Counted from the first letter of the stretch, positions 1-10,105 are shown. The stretch: DNA of 64,000 nucleotides from Lactobacillus hamsteri DSM 5661 = JCM 6256 (GCF_000615445.1 NZ_BALY01000004.1:27074-91073); one strand, 5' to 3'. A program made the numbers and translations. The notes: generated from the letters alone by a model not told the origin.

Positions 1-2306
1 ACCTGAATCTTGATATTCAACCAATGGATTCAATTGACCATAACCACGAAGTCCAATTGATTGACGAAGTTGATCCATTGCATCAATATGATCTGTCCAA
101 CGATCATCAACAACACGTAAGATAACAACTTTTTCAAATTCAAGCATTTGTGAAGGATCGCCTAAAGCTTTTTCTTTATCTTCAAAGTTCTTTTCAACGA
201 TGTCGTAAAGTTTCTTCTTTAAATCATCAACACTAATTGTCTTAAAATCAATTGAGTCTGCAACATCTTCAGAAGTTAAACTTGAAACGATAAAGTCACG
301 CAACGAATCAAGGCGCCAGTCCTCACGCTCACCTTGAGTAAACATTGCAATTTGATGGTCAATTGTACGGTGAATCATTGGAATTAAAATATTCTTTAAT
401 GAATTATCAGCTTCAATGACCTGCATTCTTTCACCGTAAATAATTTCACGTTGAATTCTCATAACATCATCGTATTGCAAAGTTTGCTTACGAGTATCGT
501 AGTTGTTACCTTCAACACGCTTTTGAGCCGATTCAACTTGTCGAGTAATCAAGCGACTTTCAATAACTTTATCATCATCGTTATCTGACAAGCGATCTAA
601 GAAGTTCTTTACACGATCACCACCGAAACGCTTCATCAAATCATCTTCAAGTGATAAGTAGAAACGTGTATAACCTGGATCACCCTGACGACCTGAACGG
701 CCACGAAGCTGGTTATCAATACGACGAGATTCATGTCTTTCAGTACCGATTACGGCTAAACCACCAAGTTCCTTGACGCCTGGCCCAAGTTTGATATCAG
801 TACCACGACCAGCCATGTTAGTCGCAATAGTTACGGCACCACGTTGACCTGCATTCATAATAATTTGTGCTTCTTTGGCGTGGTTCTTAGCATTCAAAAC
901 TGCGTGTGGGATACCTTCTTGATCAAGAAGATTACTCAAACGTTCTGAACTTTCGATAGCAACAGTACCAACTAAAACAGGTTGTCCCTTAGCGTGGCGC
1001 TTCTTAATTTCTTCAACAACTGCATGGAATTTTGAATCCAAAGTTGGATACAAAATATCTGGCATATCTTTTCTGGCAATTGGACGGTTTGTAGGAATTG
1101 TGATTACTTGCATGTTGTAAATTTCACGAAATTCTTCTTCTTCCGTCTTACCAGTACCCGTCATACCTGATAACTTCTTATACATTCTAAAGAAGTTCTG
1201 GTAAGTAATTGTGGCTTGAGTCTTAGATTCTTCTTGAATCTTTACGCCTTCCTTAGCTTCAATGGCTTGGTGAAGACCATCTGAATAGCGACGTCCTTCC
1301 ATTACACGACCAGTAAATGAATCAACAATCATTACTTCGCCGTTTTGAACAACGTAATCAATATCCTTAAGCATAATGTAATTAGCGCGCAAAGCTTGAT
1401 CAATGTGGTGAACCAACTTTTGGTTTTCAACATCATACAAGTTCTTAAGGCCAAAATGTTGACAAGCCTTTTCAATACCAGTTCTAGTTAAAGAAATAGT
1501 TTTAGTTGGCCAGTCAATCTTGTAATCACCATAATCTTTATCATCGTCAGCATCATCATCGCTTTTATCTTCTGATAAAGTTTTAACAAAACGATCGGCA
1601 CGAATATAATCACTATTGGCTTGTTCAGCTTGGCCTGAAATAATCAAAGGAGTTCTAGCTTCATCGATTAAGATTGAGTCTACTTCGTCAATAATAGCGT
1701 AATTAAGTGGACGTTGAACCATTTGTTCCTTGTAAACAACCATGTTGTCACGCAAGTAATCAAAACCAAGTTCTGAGTTAGTTGAATAAGTAACATCACA
1801 ATTGTAGGCTTCACGCTTTTCATCTGGTGACATTGAATTTAAATTCAAACCAACCGTAAGGCCAAGCCATTTATAAAGTTGTCCCATTTCGCTTTCATCA
1901 CGACTGGACAAGTATTCGTTAACAGTAACAACGTGAACGCCTTTACCTTCAAGAGCATTCAAATAAACTGGCATGGTAGCAGTCAAAGTTTTACCTTCAC
2001 CAGTCATCATTTCGGAAATGTTACCAAAGTGTAAAGCAATACCACCGAGAATTTGTACGTGGAATGGGTATAAACCTAAAACACGCTTAGCACCTTCTCT
2101 TGAAACGGCAAAAGCTTCTGGTAAAATATCGTCCAAAGTTTCACCATTTTTCAAACGGTTGCGAAATTCTGGAGTCTTTGCCTTCAATTCATCATCTGAA
2201 AGTTTGCTCATTTCATCAGCATAACTTTCAACTTTATTTGCTAATTTTTCAAATCGTTTAAGTTCTCGTTTATCTTCGTTATAAAGTTTCTTTAAAATAT
2301 TTACCA
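1..2306 (-). CDS. secA: SecA preprotein translocase ATPase (3' end outside window)
   Basis: SecA is the motor ATPase that pushes unfolded preproteins through SecYEG at the membrane. The reading frame starts at ATG 2304-2306 ([16 protein letters not shown]) and stays open for about 768 codons to the window edge, so the C-terminal tail is not visible. Near residue 103 is the nucleotide-binding motif MTGEGKT, followed by [18 protein letters not shown] (DEAD-motor signature, about 205-225). Later motifs include [23 protein letters not shown] and [21 protein letters not shown]. It follows hpf on the same strand, the usual order in lactobacilli. Identification is secure; only completeness is unknown. 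Confidence 0.97.
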
Positions 2307-2390
2307 TTAAATCGGTCCCTTATATGTTGAAAGTCTAAAAATACAGACTAATTTTACCATGAATATCTGCAAAATAAAAATTTTCACAAC

Positions 2391-2424
2391 GAAAGCCCCG
2401 TGCTTTTTATCGCGCGAGGCTTTC
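2391..2424 (-). terminator. Probable terminator after hpf
   Basis: The arms GAAAGCC and GGCTTTC pair around a GC-rich loop, and on the minus strand they are followed by an imperfect T-rich stretch. It lies between the hpf stop and the secA start, so it could separate or attenuate the two genes. The U-tract is weak. Confidence 0.5.
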
Positions 2425-2448
2425 AAAAATTATTTATGTTTATATTTT

Positions 2449-2994
2449 TTATTCGTCAGTTTCAATTAAACCGTATCTGCCATCGTTTCTACGGTAAACG
2501 ATGCTAGTACCATTAGTTTCTGCATCTTGGAATACAAAGAAGTCATGTTCAAGCATATCCATTTGTAAAATAGCTTCTTCTGGATCCATTGGCTTCAAGT
2601 TTACGCGCTTGTTACGAACAATGTCGAATTCGCTAGACTTCTTTTCTTCTTCTACAGGTTCTTCAACAAAGAAGTCATTTAAGCCCTTTTCACGACTCTT
2701 TCTGTTTACACGAGTCTTGTACTTTCTGATTTGACGTTCAAGTTTTTCAGAAACGAAATCAATACTGCGGTACATATCATCCGTGGTTTCTTCTGCTCTT
2801 AAAACTAAGTATGGTAAAGGAATAGTAACTTCTACTTTAGCAGAGTGATCACGATATACTTTTAAGTTTACGTGAGCAATTACATCTTGGTTTAATTCAA
2901 AGTACTTTTCAAGTTTCTTTAAACGCTTTTCAACGTAGTCTCTTAAAGCATCAGTTACTTCAATATTTTCTCCACGAACATTGTATTTTAACAT
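2449..2994 (-). CDS. hpf: Long-form ribosome hibernation promoting factor
   Basis: Long HPF binds 30S subunits and joins 70S ribosomes into inactive 100S dimers in stationary phase. The N-terminal domain (about 1-100: LKYNVRGENIEVTDALRDYV, then HVNLKVYRDHSAKVEVTIPL) is the S30AE fold. The C-terminal domain (about 125-181: IVRNKRVNLKPMDPEEAILQ ... HDFFVFQDAETN) is the dimerisation domain specific to the long form. I chose ATG at 2992-2994 because AAAGGAG (about 3003-3009) sits at proper distance; the frame is open six codons further upstream, but that start would contain the ribosome site. A cre-like box lies in its promoter. It precedes secA. Confidence 0.96.
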   Translation of the reverse strand: MLKYNVRGENIEVTDALRDYVEKRLKKLEKYFELNQDVIAHVNLKVYRDHSAKVEVTIPLPYLVLRAEETTDDMYRSIDFVSEKLERQIRKYKTRVNRKSREKGLNDFFVEEPVEEEKKSSEFDIVRNKRVNLKPMDPEEAILQMDMLEHDFFVFQDAETNGTSIVYRRNDGRYGLIETDE

Positions 2995-3010
2995 ATAAGG
3001 TTCTCCTTTC

Positions 3011-3023
3011 ACCGCTATGCGGT
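3011..3023 (-). other. Small hairpin next to the hpf ribosome site
   Basis: ACCGC-TAT-GCGGT forms a five-pair hairpin in the hpf 5' untranslated region, ending directly upstream of the AAAGGAG ribosome site. It may affect mRNA stability or initiation. No function is shown by the sequence alone. Confidence 0.4.
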
Positions 3024-3038
3024 TTTCTTTATATTTAT

Positions 3039-3066
3039 ATTATACCAGAAAATGTAAGCGTTTAAC
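3039..3066 (-). promoter_or_regulatory. hpf promoter with cre-like box
   Basis: On the minus strand a perfect TATAAT -10 lies at 3039-3044. Directly upstream, at 3053-3066, TGTAAGCGTTTAAC matches the catabolite-response consensus TGNAARCGNWWWCA at 12 of 14 positions and would overlap the -35/spacer region. Binding by CcpA would repress hpf while glucose is present. The -35 hexamer itself is poorly defined. Confidence 0.5.
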
Positions 3067-3072
3067 ATATTT

Positions 3073-3769
3073 TTACCTACAAATTGAAAAGCTTTCAATT
3101 ATAGTTTCAGGAAAAAGCTCTCGAAGCTTGTCACGTGCGTGATAGAGCGTCCTTCCTGTTGTGTAAATGTCATCTAATAGTAAGATTTTCCCCTTAAATA
3201 TATTTTCCCTTAGTTGTACATCTTTTGCAATCAAAAAGCTTTGCGGGCTCATTAGCCTTTCCTGGCGGCTTTTCTCTCCCTGTGCACCACTACCACTATT
3301 TTTTTTGCAAAAGTGGCGTAAGTGGCACAAGATCAGCGTATATAGCTGAAATAGTATCAAATTGTCTTTTTTCCATATGCTCAGGGGAAGTAGGAATCGG
3401 AATATATGCATCATAATTCATACTTTTTAATTTTTCATGACATAATTCCTGTAAAACTTGATACAAAACATAATCACCATAACGTTTATAATTCACCATC
3501 AAATCATGAAAAAATGCATTGTAGCGAAAAATTGCATAATTTTTTAGAGGGTCATTTCTGTAAATCGTTTGCCATCTTTGACAATCATTGCAAATCCCTT
3601 CCTTATTCAAATTCTTAGAGCATAAAAAACAACGTATTTTTCCTAACAATTCGAACTTATTTAGACAATGTTGACACAATTTTGCTTCATGCTTTTCTAC
3701 TGGAGAAAGAATATTCAAAAATGAAATTTCAGGAATAAAATATTGGTTACATAATAAGCAGCGATTCAT
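3073..3769 (-). pseudogene. comFC: ComFC, frameshifted at an eight-A tract
   Basis: ComFC is a phosphoribosyltransferase-like protein needed for DNA uptake in competent Firmicutes. The first frame (3769 to 3296) encodes four Cys pairs (CLLC, CQHC, CFLC, CNDC), likely zinc-binding, and runs to PLTPLLQKK before a TAG. The second frame carries NSGSGAQGEKSRQERL and the PRPP-loop motif KILLLDDIYTTGRTL, ending at 3073. The break is at eight consecutive A on the coding strand (about 3299-3306). With seven A the frame would be a continuous 231 codons, the usual ComFC length. The start overlaps the end of comFA by four bases. It could be a true loss, a slippage site or a sequencing error. Confidence 0.85.
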
Positions 3770-5052
3770 TGATTCATCCCTCTAATTTGTTTTACGGCTA
3801 AGCGTAAATTCTTAGTATATTTTCGATAACAAAATAAGACTAATCCATTGGGATCATCTTTTGCTCGACCCACTCGACCGGCTATTTGTACTAAGCTTGC
3901 GGCCGTATAAATTGAATCGTCGGCTGCGACAATAATTACCCAAACATGCTTAAAAGTTACTCCACGCTCCAAAATAGTCGTTGTTATTAGCAATTGGATT
4001 TTCTGTTCACGAAAAGCTTGAACTTTTTCTATTCTTTGTGGATCAGCAGCATGAACACCCGATATTTCTATATTTTTTAATTCTTCTATTTTTCGTAACT
4101 TTTCTAAATAAATTGGTATTTCTTCTATTCGAGGAACAAATAAAAGCAAAGGATGTCCTTTTTTGATTACATGAACAATTTCTTTAATCAGTGCAGTATT
4201 AATTTTATTTTTATAAATAAAGGGTCTGAAAAACAATTTTTCTTTTGGCACAGGAAGAAGGCCTCCATGAAAACGACGATTCAATTTTAAAATTTCTAAC
4301 TTTCCTGCTTTAACTTCTTGTAATAAATCCTGAGTAGGCGTTGCTGTTAAATAAGTTCGAACACCATCAATTTTCACCGCATTTTTGGCTGCAAAATGCA
4401 GCTGTTTATTTCCAACATATGGAAAAGAATCAACCTCATCAATCACCAATAAATCAAAAGCATGATAAAACTTCAGTAATTGATGTGTTGTACAAATCGT
4501 TAACTGTTCATTATTTGGTTCATGATATTCACGCCCATGGTATTTTCCAATTTTTACATTTGCAAAGGCTATTTGAAATCGAGGAAAAAGTTCATTAACA
4601 ACATCAATTCTTGGAATGGCAATGCATGCTCTCTTTCCCTTTTTCAGACATTCCGCAATCACTTGAAAAAGCATCTCTGTTTTTCCGGCACCTGTTACAG
4701 CATGAACCAGACTTCCTTTCTTTCGAGAAAAATTGGTTACCAACTGTTCAGATATTTTTTCTTGCAGATCGGTTAATTTTCCATCCCAAGTCAATCCACC
4801 ATTTTTTAAAGTGGGAAATTTAATTTCTCTTTCGTTTCTAACCAGCCAATCTCCTTCAACAATTCTCCCTATACCAATACAGCCTCGACAATATCTTTTT
4901 CCATTTGGCAATTTTTCTTTTACTTCACTGCCACAGCGATTACAATGATCGTTTTCAATTGCTGAAATTTTGCTACAATCCGTAAATATGCTAGAATCCT
5001 TTTGACTGGTCGGCCATTGTCGGCCTAATAACTGAGTTGAATTATCATTCAT
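3766..5052 (-). CDS. comFA: ComFA competence DNA helicase
   Basis: ComFA is a DEAD-box-like ATPase that helps move single-stranded DNA into the cytoplasm during transformation. The 428 residues show an N-terminal Cys4 zinc motif (CNRCGSE, YCRGC, about 37-58), Walker A HAVTGAGKTEM (about 117-127), Walker B VIDEVDSFPY (about 202-211), TATPT (motif III) and a C-terminal helicase domain with QIAGRVGRA (motif VI). Length is near the family norm. It is co-directional with comFC and overlaps it by four bases, so they form one operon; the downstream comFC is frameshifted. It is divergent from the IMPACT-family gene with only 43 bases between. Confidence 0.95.
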   Translation of the reverse strand: MNDNSTQLLGRQWPTSQKDSSIFTDCSKISAIENDHCNRCGSEVKEKLPNGKRYCRGCIGIGRIVEGDWLVRNEREIKFPTLKNGGLTWDGKLTDLQEKISEQLVTNFSRKKGSLVHAVTGAGKTEMLFQVIAECLKKGKRACIAIPRIDVVNELFPRFQIAFANVKIGKYHGREYHEPNNEQLTICTTHQLLKFYHAFDLLVIDEVDSFPYVGNKQLHFAAKNAVKIDGVRTYLTATPTQDLLQEVKAGKLEILKLNRRFHGGLLPVPKEKLFFRPFIYKNKINTALIKEIVHVIKKGHPLLLFVPRIEEIPIYLEKLRKIEELKNIEISGVHAADPQRIEKVQAFREQKIQLLITTTILERGVTFKHVWVIIVAADDSIYTAASLVQIAGRVGRAKDDPNGLVLFCYRKYTKNLRLAVKQIRGMNQ

Positions 5053-5095
5053 AATTTACCTCCCATTATTAAATACGCAAAAAGAGGCGATATCT

Positions 5096-5758
5096 TTGTC
5101 AGAAAAAGAAAATTTTTTAACAATTAAAGAAAATGGCAGTCATGAAATTATTATCAAAAAGAGTAAATTTATTGCTAGCCTTGCAAGAACTAGAACTGTT
5201 GACGAGGCAAATGAATTCATTCAAAAAATATCTAAGCAACATCATGACGCCACTCATAATACCTACGCATATACAATCGGTTTAAATGATGATCAAGTAA
5301 AAGCCAGCGATAACGGTGAGCCTTCTGGCACGGCTGGCATCCCTGAACTTAAGGCGCTTCAATTAATGAATCTTAAAAACGTTACCGTTGTTGTTACGAG
5401 GTACTTTGGTGGAATAAAACTCGGAGCCGGTGGTCTAATTCGTGCATATTCAAACAGCGTTACTCAAGGTGTTGAACATATCGGTGTCGTTAAGCGTGTT
5501 TTACAACAAGAATTGATATTTTCCGTCCCTTACAATCGTTTCGACGAAATCGATCACTTTATCAAACAAAATAAGGTTTTTGTTTCTGATACACAATATG
5601 GCGTTAACGTTACCATTAAGGTTTTCCTAGATGAAGATGATTTAAATGATTTTAAAGATAAAATTATTAATCTTCTTTCTGGTCAAGTTGAGTTTTCTAA
5701 AGGTGAAAAACGTTATAATGAAATTCCAATTGAAGACAATAATTTTCATGAGCATTAA
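5096..5758 (+). CDS. YigZ/YvyE IMPACT-family protein
   Basis: This 220-residue protein belongs to the YigZ/IMPACT family, whose bacterial members have no firm biochemical role; eukaryotic IMPACT regulates translation through Gcn1. The N-terminal domain (about 15-125) has the family motifs KKSKFIASLART, HNTYAYTIG, DNGEPSGTAG and TRYFGGIKLGAGGLIRAYS. The rest is the ferredoxin-like DUF1949 domain. Translation begins at TTG 5096-5098 after AAAGAGGCG. It is divergent from comFA, a common arrangement near comF and tagO in Firmicutes. A bidirectional terminator follows. Confidence 0.93.
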   Translation: MSEKENFLTIKENGSHEIIIKKSKFIASLARTRTVDEANEFIQKISKQHHDATHNTYAYTIGLNDDQVKASDNGEPSGTAGIPELKALQLMNLKNVTVVVTRYFGGIKLGAGGLIRAYSNSVTQGVEHIGVVKRVLQQELIFSVPYNRFDEIDHFIKQNKVFVSDTQYGVNVTIKVFLDEDDLNDFKDKIINLLSGQVEFSKGEKRYNEIPIEDNNFHEH

Positions 5759-5791
5759 AAAAGAACCAGTTCAAATGAACTGATTCTTTTT
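5758..5791. terminator. Bidirectional terminator between the IMPACT gene and tagO
   Basis: AAGAACCAGTTC and GAACTGATTCTT pair around AAAT, with A-rich and T-rich flanks, so the hairpin can end both convergent transcripts. Confidence 0.85.
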
Positions 5792-6947
5792 ATTTATTCT
5801 CTTTTTTACTCTTTAACTGCTCTGGTTTTTCCTGACCCAAGTGCCAAACTTCTACAGTAGGATCAACTTTACTCTTTTTATTAATAATTTTTTGAATCAA
5901 ATGCATTAATGGCTTATATTTTTCACCTAGTAAACCAATCGATTCAACAAATATTTCTAGAGCCAACAATAATGCCAAAATTAATGGCCAAATACCCCAT
6001 GATGGTGAAAGTAAAAACAATAATGAAATAAATGAAAAAATGAGTGACAAGGCATAAATTGTTAAAACTGTTTGTCTATGTGTTAGTCCCATTCTCATTA
6101 ATTGGTGATGAAGGTGGTGCTTATCCGCTTGAGAAACTGGCTGCTTATTAAGTCGACGACGAATCATCGCATAAACAGTATCCGTAATTGGTACACCTAA
6201 AATAATGATTGGTACAAGCAATGAAATAAAAGTTACGTTTTTCAATCCCTTTAAGGATAATACAGCAATCATAAATCCAATATAAAGTGCTCCAGTATCA
6301 CCTAAAAAGATTTTTGCAGGATGAAAATTATATGGTAAAAAGCCAAGTAAACATGCCGCAAGCATAAAACAAGCAATTGGCACATAAAGTTGATGCGTAT
6401 GCAAAAAGAAATAACCAACTATTCCCATTGTTACCAAAGAAATCATTGATACTCCATCTGCTAAACCATCTAATCCATCAATCAAATTAACCGCATTAGT
6501 TAATGCTAAAATCCAAAAAATGGTAATTGGCAGACTCCACCAACCTAAGTTAACCTCATGACTAACGAATGGCAGATTCAATACATTCATTCTAATTCCT
6601 GCAAGGAAGTAGATAACTAAGGAAGCAATAAAAATTCCAAACATCTTTTGTCTTGGTTTTAATTCAAGAATGTCGTCAATCAATCCTGTCAAAACGATTA
6701 CGCTTGAAGCCAGCAATACAGCGAATAACTCGTGTGTTGGAAACTGTTCACGCAATAATACAAAAGCACCAATATTAAAAGTTACAAAAATTCCCAGTCC
6801 TCCAATTGTCGGCATAGGCTTTTTGTTAACCCTTCTTGCATTAGGATTATCAACAGCGCCTAACACAAAAGCTAATCTTCTAATGAATGGTGTAATCGCT
6901 GCTTGGATTATAACCATAAAGAATAAATCAACAATAATTTTAAACAT
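5790..6947 (-). CDS. tagO: Undecaprenyl-phosphate GlcNAc-1-phosphate transferase TagO
   Basis: TagO attaches GlcNAc-1-phosphate to undecaprenyl phosphate, the first step of wall teichoic acid linkage. The 385 residues contain about ten or eleven hydrophobic segments and the polyprenyl-phosphate transferase motifs: LIDDILELKPRQK (about 86-98), NLIDGLDGLADG (about 154-165), FLGDTGALYIGF (about 213-224) and KHHLHHQLMRMG (about 275-286). The conserved Asp residues for Mg binding are present. The C-terminal cytoplasmic tail is charged. No strong Shine-Dalgarno is visible before ATG 6947. It stands alone between two terminators. Confidence 0.93.
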   Translation of the reverse strand: MFKIIVDLFFMVIIQAAITPFIRRLAFVLGAVDNPNARRVNKKPMPTIGGLGIFVTFNIGAFVLLREQFPTHELFAVLLASSVIVLTGLIDDILELKPRQKMFGIFIASLVIYFLAGIRMNVLNLPFVSHEVNLGWWSLPITIFWILALTNAVNLIDGLDGLADGVSMISLVTMGIVGYFFLHTHQLYVPIACFMLAACLLGFLPYNFHPAKIFLGDTGALYIGFMIAVLSLKGLKNVTFISLLVPIIILGVPITDTVYAMIRRRLNKQPVSQADKHHLHHQLMRMGLTHRQTVLTIYALSLIFSFISLLFLLSPSWGIWPLILALLLALEIFVESIGLLGEKYKPLMHLIQKIINKKSKVDPTVEVWHLGQEKPEQLKSKKENK

Positions 6948-7023
6948 ATTTGACTACTTTCTTTAAATACTTGTTCTAATTATACAAGTAGATCCAAATA
7001 ACAATCAACCCACTAAAGCAATG

Positions 7024-7054
7024 AAAAAAGCGTAGGACTTCTTCCTACGCTTTT
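7024..7054 (-). terminator. Terminator after rny
   Basis: AAAGCGTAGGA and TCCTACGCTTT pair around a short loop, followed by a T run on the minus strand. The rny stop codon lies at its upstream edge. Confidence 0.9.
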
Positions 7055-8687
7055 ATTTTGCAACTGCAACCACACGTTTTTCACGAATAACAGTAATTTT
7101 AATGTTACCTGGGTAATCTAATTCTTTTTCAACTTGATTACGGATATCTCGTGCCAAAACAACAATGCGATCATCTGAAATTTCGTCAGGTTCAACCATT
7201 ACGCGAACTTCGCGTCCAGCCTGGATTGCATAAGCTTGCTTAACGCCTTGATAACTCATCGCAATCTTTTCTAATTCTGTTAAACGTCTAATGTAATTTT
7301 CTAGACTTTCGCTTCTTGCACCAGGACGTGCTGATGAAACCGTATCTGCTGCAACAACCAGTTCAGCAATAAACGATAACTTAGGTACATCCCCGTGGTG
7401 TGCGGCAATTGCATTAATAACGACCTCTGGTTCATGATATTTACGAGCAAGTTCTACACCAATTTCAACGTGTGAACCTTCAATATCATGATCAATGGCC
7501 TTACCAATATCGTGTAATAATCCCGCGCGAACTGCTAGTTTTTCATCTAAGCCAAGTTCCGCAGCCATTGTGCCAGCTAACTTACCCACTTCAACAGAGT
7601 GAGCCAAAACATTTTGACCATAAGAAGTACGATATTTAAGTCGTCCAAGAGTTTTAACTAATTCTGGATTCATACGGTGAATTCCCAAATCCATCAAAGC
7701 ACTTTCTCCGGCCTCATAAATATCATCGTTAACTTCTTTACGAGCCTTATCAACCATTTCTTCAATGCGAGCTGGATGAATACGACCATCTTTAATTAAA
7801 CGTTCCATCGCACGCTTGGCAATTTCACGTCTAATAGGATCAAAACCACTTAATGTCACCACTTTTGGTGTATCATCAATAATTAAATCAATTCCAGTTA
7901 AAGCCTCAAAAGAACGAATATTTCGTCCTTCACGACCAATGATTCTACCTTTCATTTCTTCATTAGGTAAATCAACAACTGAAACTGTAGTTTCAGCAAC
8001 TGTATCAGCTGCACTACTTTGAATTGCATCAACTAAAACTTTATGAGCAAAATGATCTGCTTTAGCTTGAACTTCTTCATTGCTATTACGGATCAATTCG
8101 GCACGTTCCTTAACTAATTCGTCAGATAATTGATCAAGAACGATCTTTTCAGCTTGTTTTCGATCAAGTTCAGCGACTTCATATAGTTTTTGACGTCTTT
8201 GCTCAATTAAATCATTGGCTTCATTAAGCTTGTCATCTAAATTAGCTTGCTGCTGTTTCAATTGGTTTTCTCTTTGTGAAATATCGGATTCTCGTTCATC
8301 CAACAAAGAATTTTTATGATCAAGAGTATCTTCACGTTGTTGAAGACGGTTCTCTGCACGAGAAACTTCATCACGTTTCTTGCTCAAACTATCTTCTGTT
8401 TTTTGTCGATAATCATTAATCTCTTCTTGAGCTTCAAGAATTTTTTCTTTTTTGGTATTTTCTGCACTTTGCTTAACTGCTTGAGCAGCTTGCTTTTGTG
8501 CATCAACTTCTGCTTTGGCAGTTGCAACTTGTGCCTTAGCATCTGCGAGAATATGATCTGCATCATTCTGAGCATTTTGGGCTTTCTTTTCCCAAGAATG
8601 TTTTCGAATAGCATAACCTATGCCTAATCCCACTAAAAGAAAAACAATAGCAATTACGGCGGGAATCAAAATATTATTATTTACCAT
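7053..8687 (-). CDS. rny: Ribonuclease Y
   Basis: RNase Y is the membrane-anchored endoribonuclease that starts decay of many mRNAs in Firmicutes. The 544 residues show one N-terminal membrane helix ([20 protein letters not shown], about 8-27), a long charged coiled coil to about residue 200, a KH RNA-binding domain ([19 protein letters not shown], about 248-266) and the HD metal-hydrolase domain ([15 protein letters not shown], about 392-406). The length is slightly above the Bacillus enzyme. ATG 8687 is followed by a normal membrane anchor. It lies downstream of recA with its own terminator, as in related lactobacilli. Confidence 0.97.
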   Translation of the reverse strand: MVNNNILIPAVIAIVFLLVGLGIGYAIRKHSWEKKAQNAQNDADHILADAKAQVATAKAEVDAQKQAAQAVKQSAENTKKEKILEAQEEINDYRQKTEDSLSKKRDEVSRAENRLQQREDTLDHKNSLLDERESDISQRENQLKQQQANLDDKLNEANDLIEQRRQKLYEVAELDRKQAEKIVLDQLSDELVKERAELIRNSNEEVQAKADHFAHKVLVDAIQSSAADTVAETTVSVVDLPNEEMKGRIIGREGRNIRSFEALTGIDLIIDDTPKVVTLSGFDPIRREIAKRAMERLIKDGRIHPARIEEMVDKARKEVNDDIYEAGESALMDLGIHRMNPELVKTLGRLKYRTSYGQNVLAHSVEVGKLAGTMAAELGLDEKLAVRAGLLHDIGKAIDHDIEGSHVEIGVELARKYHEPEVVINAIAAHHGDVPKLSFIAELVVAADTVSSARPGARSESLENYIRRLTELEKIAMSYQGVKQAYAIQAGREVRVMVEPDEISDDRIVVLARDIRNQVEKELDYPGNIKITVIREKRVVAVAK

Positions 8688-8765
8688 GATTACTATCGCC
8701 TTTTTTTAGAATTATTCACACAATTCAATGATAAAGAACAAAAATGTCTCTGTCAATCAGCAAGA

Positions 8766-8794
8766 AAAAACCTTGGAAATTAAATTCCAAGGTT
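8766..8794 (-). terminator. Terminator after recA
   Basis: AAACCTTGGAA and TTCCAAGGTTT form a strong stem with a T6 tail on the minus strand. Confidence 0.92.
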
Positions 8795-8807
8795 TAAACT
8801 AATTTCT

Positions 8808-9914
8808 TTAATTTTCCGTACTGGCATCTTTTTTATCATCAGAAGCTGTTGGATTTGCTTTATTATCGGCTTCACGCTTTTCTTTGATTTTCTCTGGATT
8901 TTCACGATCAGCAATTGATTGTTCATCAATACCGTAAGCTTGGCGAACTTGAGATTGAATATCTCGGTAAATATCTGGATGATCTTCCAAATACTTCTTA
9001 GCATTTTCACGGCCTTGACCAATTCGATCGCTCTTATATGAGTACCATGATCCAGCCTTATCAATAATATCCTTATCTGCGGCCATATCAAGCAATTCCC
9101 CACTTTGAGAAATCCCCTTGCCGTACATAATATCAACTTCTGCAACCTTAAATGGTGGAGCAACCTTGTTTTTAACAACTTTAATTTTGACACGGTTACC
9201 TAAAACTTCACCAGATTGCTTAATTTGTTCGGCTCTTCTTACTTCAAGACGAATTGTTGAGTAAAACTTAAGAGCACGGCCACCGGGTGTTGTTTCAGGA
9301 TTTCCAAACATAACTCCAACTTTTTCACGAATCTGATTGATAAAGATTGCGATAGTTTTGGTTTTAGAAATTGTACCTGAAAGTTTACGCAAAGCTTGAC
9401 TCATAAGTCTTGCTTGCAAACCAACGTGGGCATCACCCATTTCACCTTCAATTTCAGCACGAGGAACCAAGGCAGCTACAGAATCCACGACAACGATATC
9501 GATAGCACCACTAGAAATCAAGGTATCTGCAATTTGCAATCCTTCTTCACCAGTGTTGGGTTGTGACAAAATAAGCGAATCAATATCAACACCTAATGCT
9601 TCTGCATAAGCTGGGTCCATTGCGTTTTCCGCGTCGATATAAGCAGCAGTTCCGCCACGCTTTTGAACTTCAGCGACAGCATGTAAAGCTACTGTAGTTT
9701 TACCTGATGATTCTGGACCATAAACTTCAATAATACGGCCACGAGGATATCCACCGACACCAAGGGCTGCATCTAAAGCAATTGAACCTGTAGGAACTGT
9801 TGAAATTTGCGTATCAGCTTTTTCACCCATACGCATAACAGCACCCTTACCAAAGTTCTTTTCAATTTTCTTAAGCGCTGCATCTAAAGCAGCCTTTTTT
9901 TCATCTTTGGCCAA
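8808..9914 (-). CDS. recA: RecA recombinase
   Basis: RecA forms filaments on single-stranded DNA, catalyses strand exchange and activates LexA cleavage. The 368-residue protein starts at TTG 9914 ([19 protein letters not shown]) with GGAGG upstream. It has Walker [10 protein letters not shown] (about 66-74), the loop [19 protein letters not shown] (about 195-213) and an acidic, lysine-rich C-terminal tail. The promoter has near-consensus boxes and a LexA-like operator. In many Bacillales and lactobacilli cinA sits between pgsA and recA; here pgsA ends about 190 bases upstream with no cinA between them. Confidence 0.98.
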   Translation of the reverse strand: MAKDEKKAALDAALKKIEKNFGKGAVMRMGEKADTQISTVPTGSIALDAALGVGGYPRGRIIEVYGPESSGKTTVALHAVAEVQKRGGTAAYIDAENAMDPAYAEALGVDIDSLILSQPNTGEEGLQIADTLISSGAIDIVVVDSVAALVPRAEIEGEMGDAHVGLQARLMSQALRKLSGTISKTKTIAIFINQIREKVGVMFGNPETTPGGRALKFYSTIRLEVRRAEQIKQSGEVLGNRVKIKVVKNKVAPPFKVAEVDIMYGKGISQSGELLDMAADKDIIDKAGSWYSYKSDRIGQGRENAKKYLEDHPDIYRDIQSQVRQAYGIDEQSIADRENPEKIKEKREADNKANPTASDDKKDASTEN

Positions 9915-9946
9915 ACTTTAATACCTCCTAATGAATTTACTTAATA

Positions 9947-9976
9947 ATTATACTTTGTATCCTAGTGAGATTGCAA
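9947..9976 (-). promoter_or_regulatory. recA promoter
   Basis: TTGCAA (9971-9976) and TATAAT (9947-9952) are separated by 18 bases on the minus strand, about 33 bases before the TTG start. This is a good sigma-A promoter. Confidence 0.8.
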
Positions 9977-9984
9977 GAAAAAAG

Positions 9985-9998
9985 CGAACTAGCGTTTT
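9985..9998 (-). promoter_or_regulatory. LexA-like operator upstream of recA
   Basis: The plus strand reads CGAACTAGCGTTTT. It fits the Firmicutes LexA/DinR box CGAACRNRYGTTYC at all but two positions. It sits eight bases upstream of the recA -35 box, so repressor bound there could hinder RNA polymerase. Whether this genome encodes LexA or another SOS regulator cannot be seen in the window. Confidence 0.55.
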
Positions 9999-10058
9999 AG
10001 TTTTTTTACCCTCTCATATATAAATACGCAAAAATTTTATTTTTTGCCGAAAAAAATA

Positions 10059-10084
10059 AAGAGAAAGTATAAAAACTTTCTCTT
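10059..10084 (-). terminator. Terminator after pgsA
   Basis: AAGAGAAAGT and ACTTTCTCTT pair, with a T-rich tail on the minus strand. Confidence 0.85.
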
Positions 10085-10105
10085 CATAAATATTTTCAAT
10101 TATGA

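Noticed and set aside
2501..2734. Plus-strand frames inside hpf and many similar frames inside other genes
   Set aside because: They lie antisense or out of frame within strongly conserved genes, with no ribosome sites and no protein-like conservation.
3296..3769. Programmed frameshifting as the likely cause of the comFC break
   Set aside because: No stimulatory structure or internal Shine-Dalgarno is visible and ComFC is not known to use it; length variation of the A tract or error is simpler, though slippage remains testable.
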